From Phycisphaera sp. (GTDB lineage: Bacteria > Planctomycetota > Phycisphaerae > Phycisphaerales > UBA1924), in the NCBI GenBank assembly GCA_025916675.1, contig CP098402.1, positions 3,467,205-3,531,204 of the forward strand: 64,000 nt of DNA, read 5' to 3'. Positions 62,970 to 64,000 of the stretch are shown piece by piece; positions within the stretch are counted from its first letter, which is position 1, and every line of letters starts with the position of its first letter. Under the pieces are notes generated by a model that did not search any database, was not told the DNA's origin, and saw only the letters and a program-made list of their open reading frames with translations. The position numbers and the translations under genes are program-made.

Positions 62970-64000
62970 ATGCGGGCCATTGTCACCGGGCAGATCGGGC
63001 TGGATAAGAAGGCCTACCTCGACGAGGTAGCCGCCTTCGCGGGCCAGCAGGGCGAGTCAATCGAACTGCTTAACGTGGGCGACATGATGTACGCCGAGGC
63101 CCCAGACGTCCGGCCCGGCCGCATCCTCGACCTGCCCCTGAGCCGCCTGCACTCGCTGCGGCGGGCGGCCTTCAAGGACGTCATCAGCGAAACCCGCGAT
63201 GCGACCAACGTGCTGGTCAACACCCACGCGACCTTCCGCTGGCGGCACGGCCTGTTCAGCGCCTTCGACTTCGACCAGATTTCCAAGATGCGGCCCGACC
63301 TGTTCATCTGCCTGGTGGACAACATCGAGACCGTCCACGAGCGGCTGCACCGCGACCACGAGATCGACGCCACCATGAAGGACTGCATGGTCTGGCGCGA
63401 GGAAGAGCTGCTGGCCACCGAGCTCATGAGCCAGGCCGTGCCCGGCAGCGACTTCTACATCGTCAGTCGGGGCCGCCACGCCAGCACGGTGCGGACGATG
63501 TTCCGCCTGGTCTGCCGGCCCGAGATGCGCAAGGTCTACCCCAGCTTTCCGATGAGCCATGTGGTGGACATGCCCGAGGTCCTGGCCGAGATCGACGCCT
63601 TCCGGGCCAAGCTGGCCGAGCAGTTCATCACCTTTGACCCGGGCGACGTCGACGAGAAGCTGCTGCTGGATCGTGCGCTCGAGGCCGCCCGTCAGGGCCA
63701 GGAGTTCTTCGACCACGCGCCCCATAGCTTCGGCGGCGGCAAGGCCAGCACCAAGCCCCTACGCGTACGCACGAGAGAAGTCCTCGATATCGCCGGCGAC
63801 ATCGACGGCCAGATCTACATGCGAGACTTCAAGCTCATCGACCAGAGCGACATGATCGTCAGCTACATCCCCGAGCTGCCCGGCGGCATCCCGGGGCTCT
63901 CCAGCGGCGTCGAGCGCGAGCTCCAGCACGCCTGGGAGCACACCAAGGAGGTCTACGTCGTTTGGCGGCCGGCCAAGGCTCCCAGCCCCTTCATCACCGA
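62970..64000 (+). CDS. P-loop-like (adenylate kinase-like) protein, truncated by window edge
   Basis: 343 codons are visible and the end lies outside the window. The N-terminus MRAIVTGQIGLDKKAYLDEV resembles the beta strand and phosphate loop of nucleotide kinases (GxxGxxK), but the usual G before K is Asp and the following S/T is Lys. VLVNTHATFRWRHG and DLFICLVDNIETVHERL fit an adenylate-kinase-like fold. The second half (DGQIYMRDFKLIDQSDMIVSYIP, then GVERELQHAWEHTKEVYVVW) resembles nucleoside deoxyribosyltransferase-like Rossmann domains. Neither activity is proven. The ATG at 62970 has GGAGG 5 nt upstream. Confidence 0.65.
   Translation, partial: MRAIVTGQIGLDKKAYLDEVAAFAGQQGESIELLNVGDMMYAEAPDVRPGRILDLPLSRLHSLRRAAFKDVISETRDATNVLVNTHATFRWRHGLFSAFDFDQISKMRPDLFICLVDNIETVHERLHRDHEIDATMKDCMVWREEELLATELMSQAVPGSDFYIVSRGRHASTVRTMFRLVCRPEMRKVYPSFPMSHVVDMPEVLAEIDAFRAKLAEQFITFDPGDVDEKLLLDRALEAARQGQEFFDHAPHSFGGGKASTKPLRVRTREVLDIAGDIDGQIYMRDFKLIDQSDMIVSYIPELPGGIPGLSSGVERELQHAWEHTKEVYVVWRPAKAPSPFIT

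Noticed and set aside
62705-62986. Longer start for the RRM protein
   Set aside because: The extension has no domain and a low-information composition, while GTG at 62704 has AGGAG at good spacing and begins the RRM at residue 2.

Overview
The window is GC-rich bacterial chromosome and reads as a planctomycete of the class Phycisphaerae. This rests on three secreted proteins ending in a duplicated EF-hand (dockerin-like) module, two secreted proteins ending in PEP-CTERM-like tails with RRRR, a DUF1800/DUF1501 pair with a Tat signal, several membrane proteins carrying the CxxCGYxxxxL...CPECG zinc ribbon, and an alternative complex III/caa3 respiratory cluster. I saw no insertion sequence, prophage, CRISPR array or rRNA. 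The content looks like ordinary core chromosome.

Layout. 1-882 (minus) is a truncated K+ channel with a TrkA-N/RCK domain. 1089-4925 is a tricorn-like protease lipoprotein, followed by a clear terminator. 4997-7745 is a tightly coupled cassette: retropepsin-like RimB, RimK fused to a TrkA-C (RCK_C) domain, and an AstE/aspartoacylase-type metallohydrolase, joined by 4-nt GTGA overlaps. 7813-15453 holds a dockerin-like secreted protein, a DUF6159-like membrane protein, DUF1501, DUF1800 and heme A synthase. 15684-31623 is the centrepiece: actABCDEF (alternative complex III), a 119-aa membrane protein, SCO1, CoxB (with a fused cytochrome c domain), CoxA (A2 type), CoxC, CoxD and an unknown 287-aa membrane-anchored protein. 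The divergent heme A synthase supplies the oxidase cofactor. Together these genes would move electrons from quinol through ACIII to a caa3 oxidase.

31615-36297 (minus) carries DUF389, ThyX, a TlpA-like thioredoxin, phosphoglycerate mutase and tRNA-Arg(UCU). 36341-43293 (plus) carries RtcB, an unrecognised 333-aa protein, a 13-repeat WDG propeller, RlmN and a YwaF-like membrane protein. 43294-46774 (minus) is a nucleotide second-messenger group: an HD-GYP protein, CdaR/YbbR and a CdaA-type diadenylate cyclase whose DGA motif reads DLA. Next come an Nfu_N-only protein, MutY and tRNA-Gln(CUG). 48556-61253 is mostly secreted and membrane proteins (PEP-CTERM, dockerin-like, four zinc-ribbon membrane proteins, an ABC permease, SucD, an MRJP/yellow-like lipoprotein and a tandem pair of secreted helical proteins). 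61322-64000 has a fatty-acid desaturase, a glycine-rich RRM protein and a truncated P-loop-like protein.

Two expression styles are visible. Operon and exported genes mostly have Shine-Dalgarno sites. At least ten other genes lack one and instead have a TANNNT -10 box exactly 5-6 nt before the start codon, the signature of leaderless mRNA. The most interesting leads are this leaderless class, the RimK-RCK_C fusion cassette together with the window's c-di-AMP synthesis genes, the DLA cyclase variant, and the two unassigned membrane proteins embedded in the ACIII/caa3 cluster.
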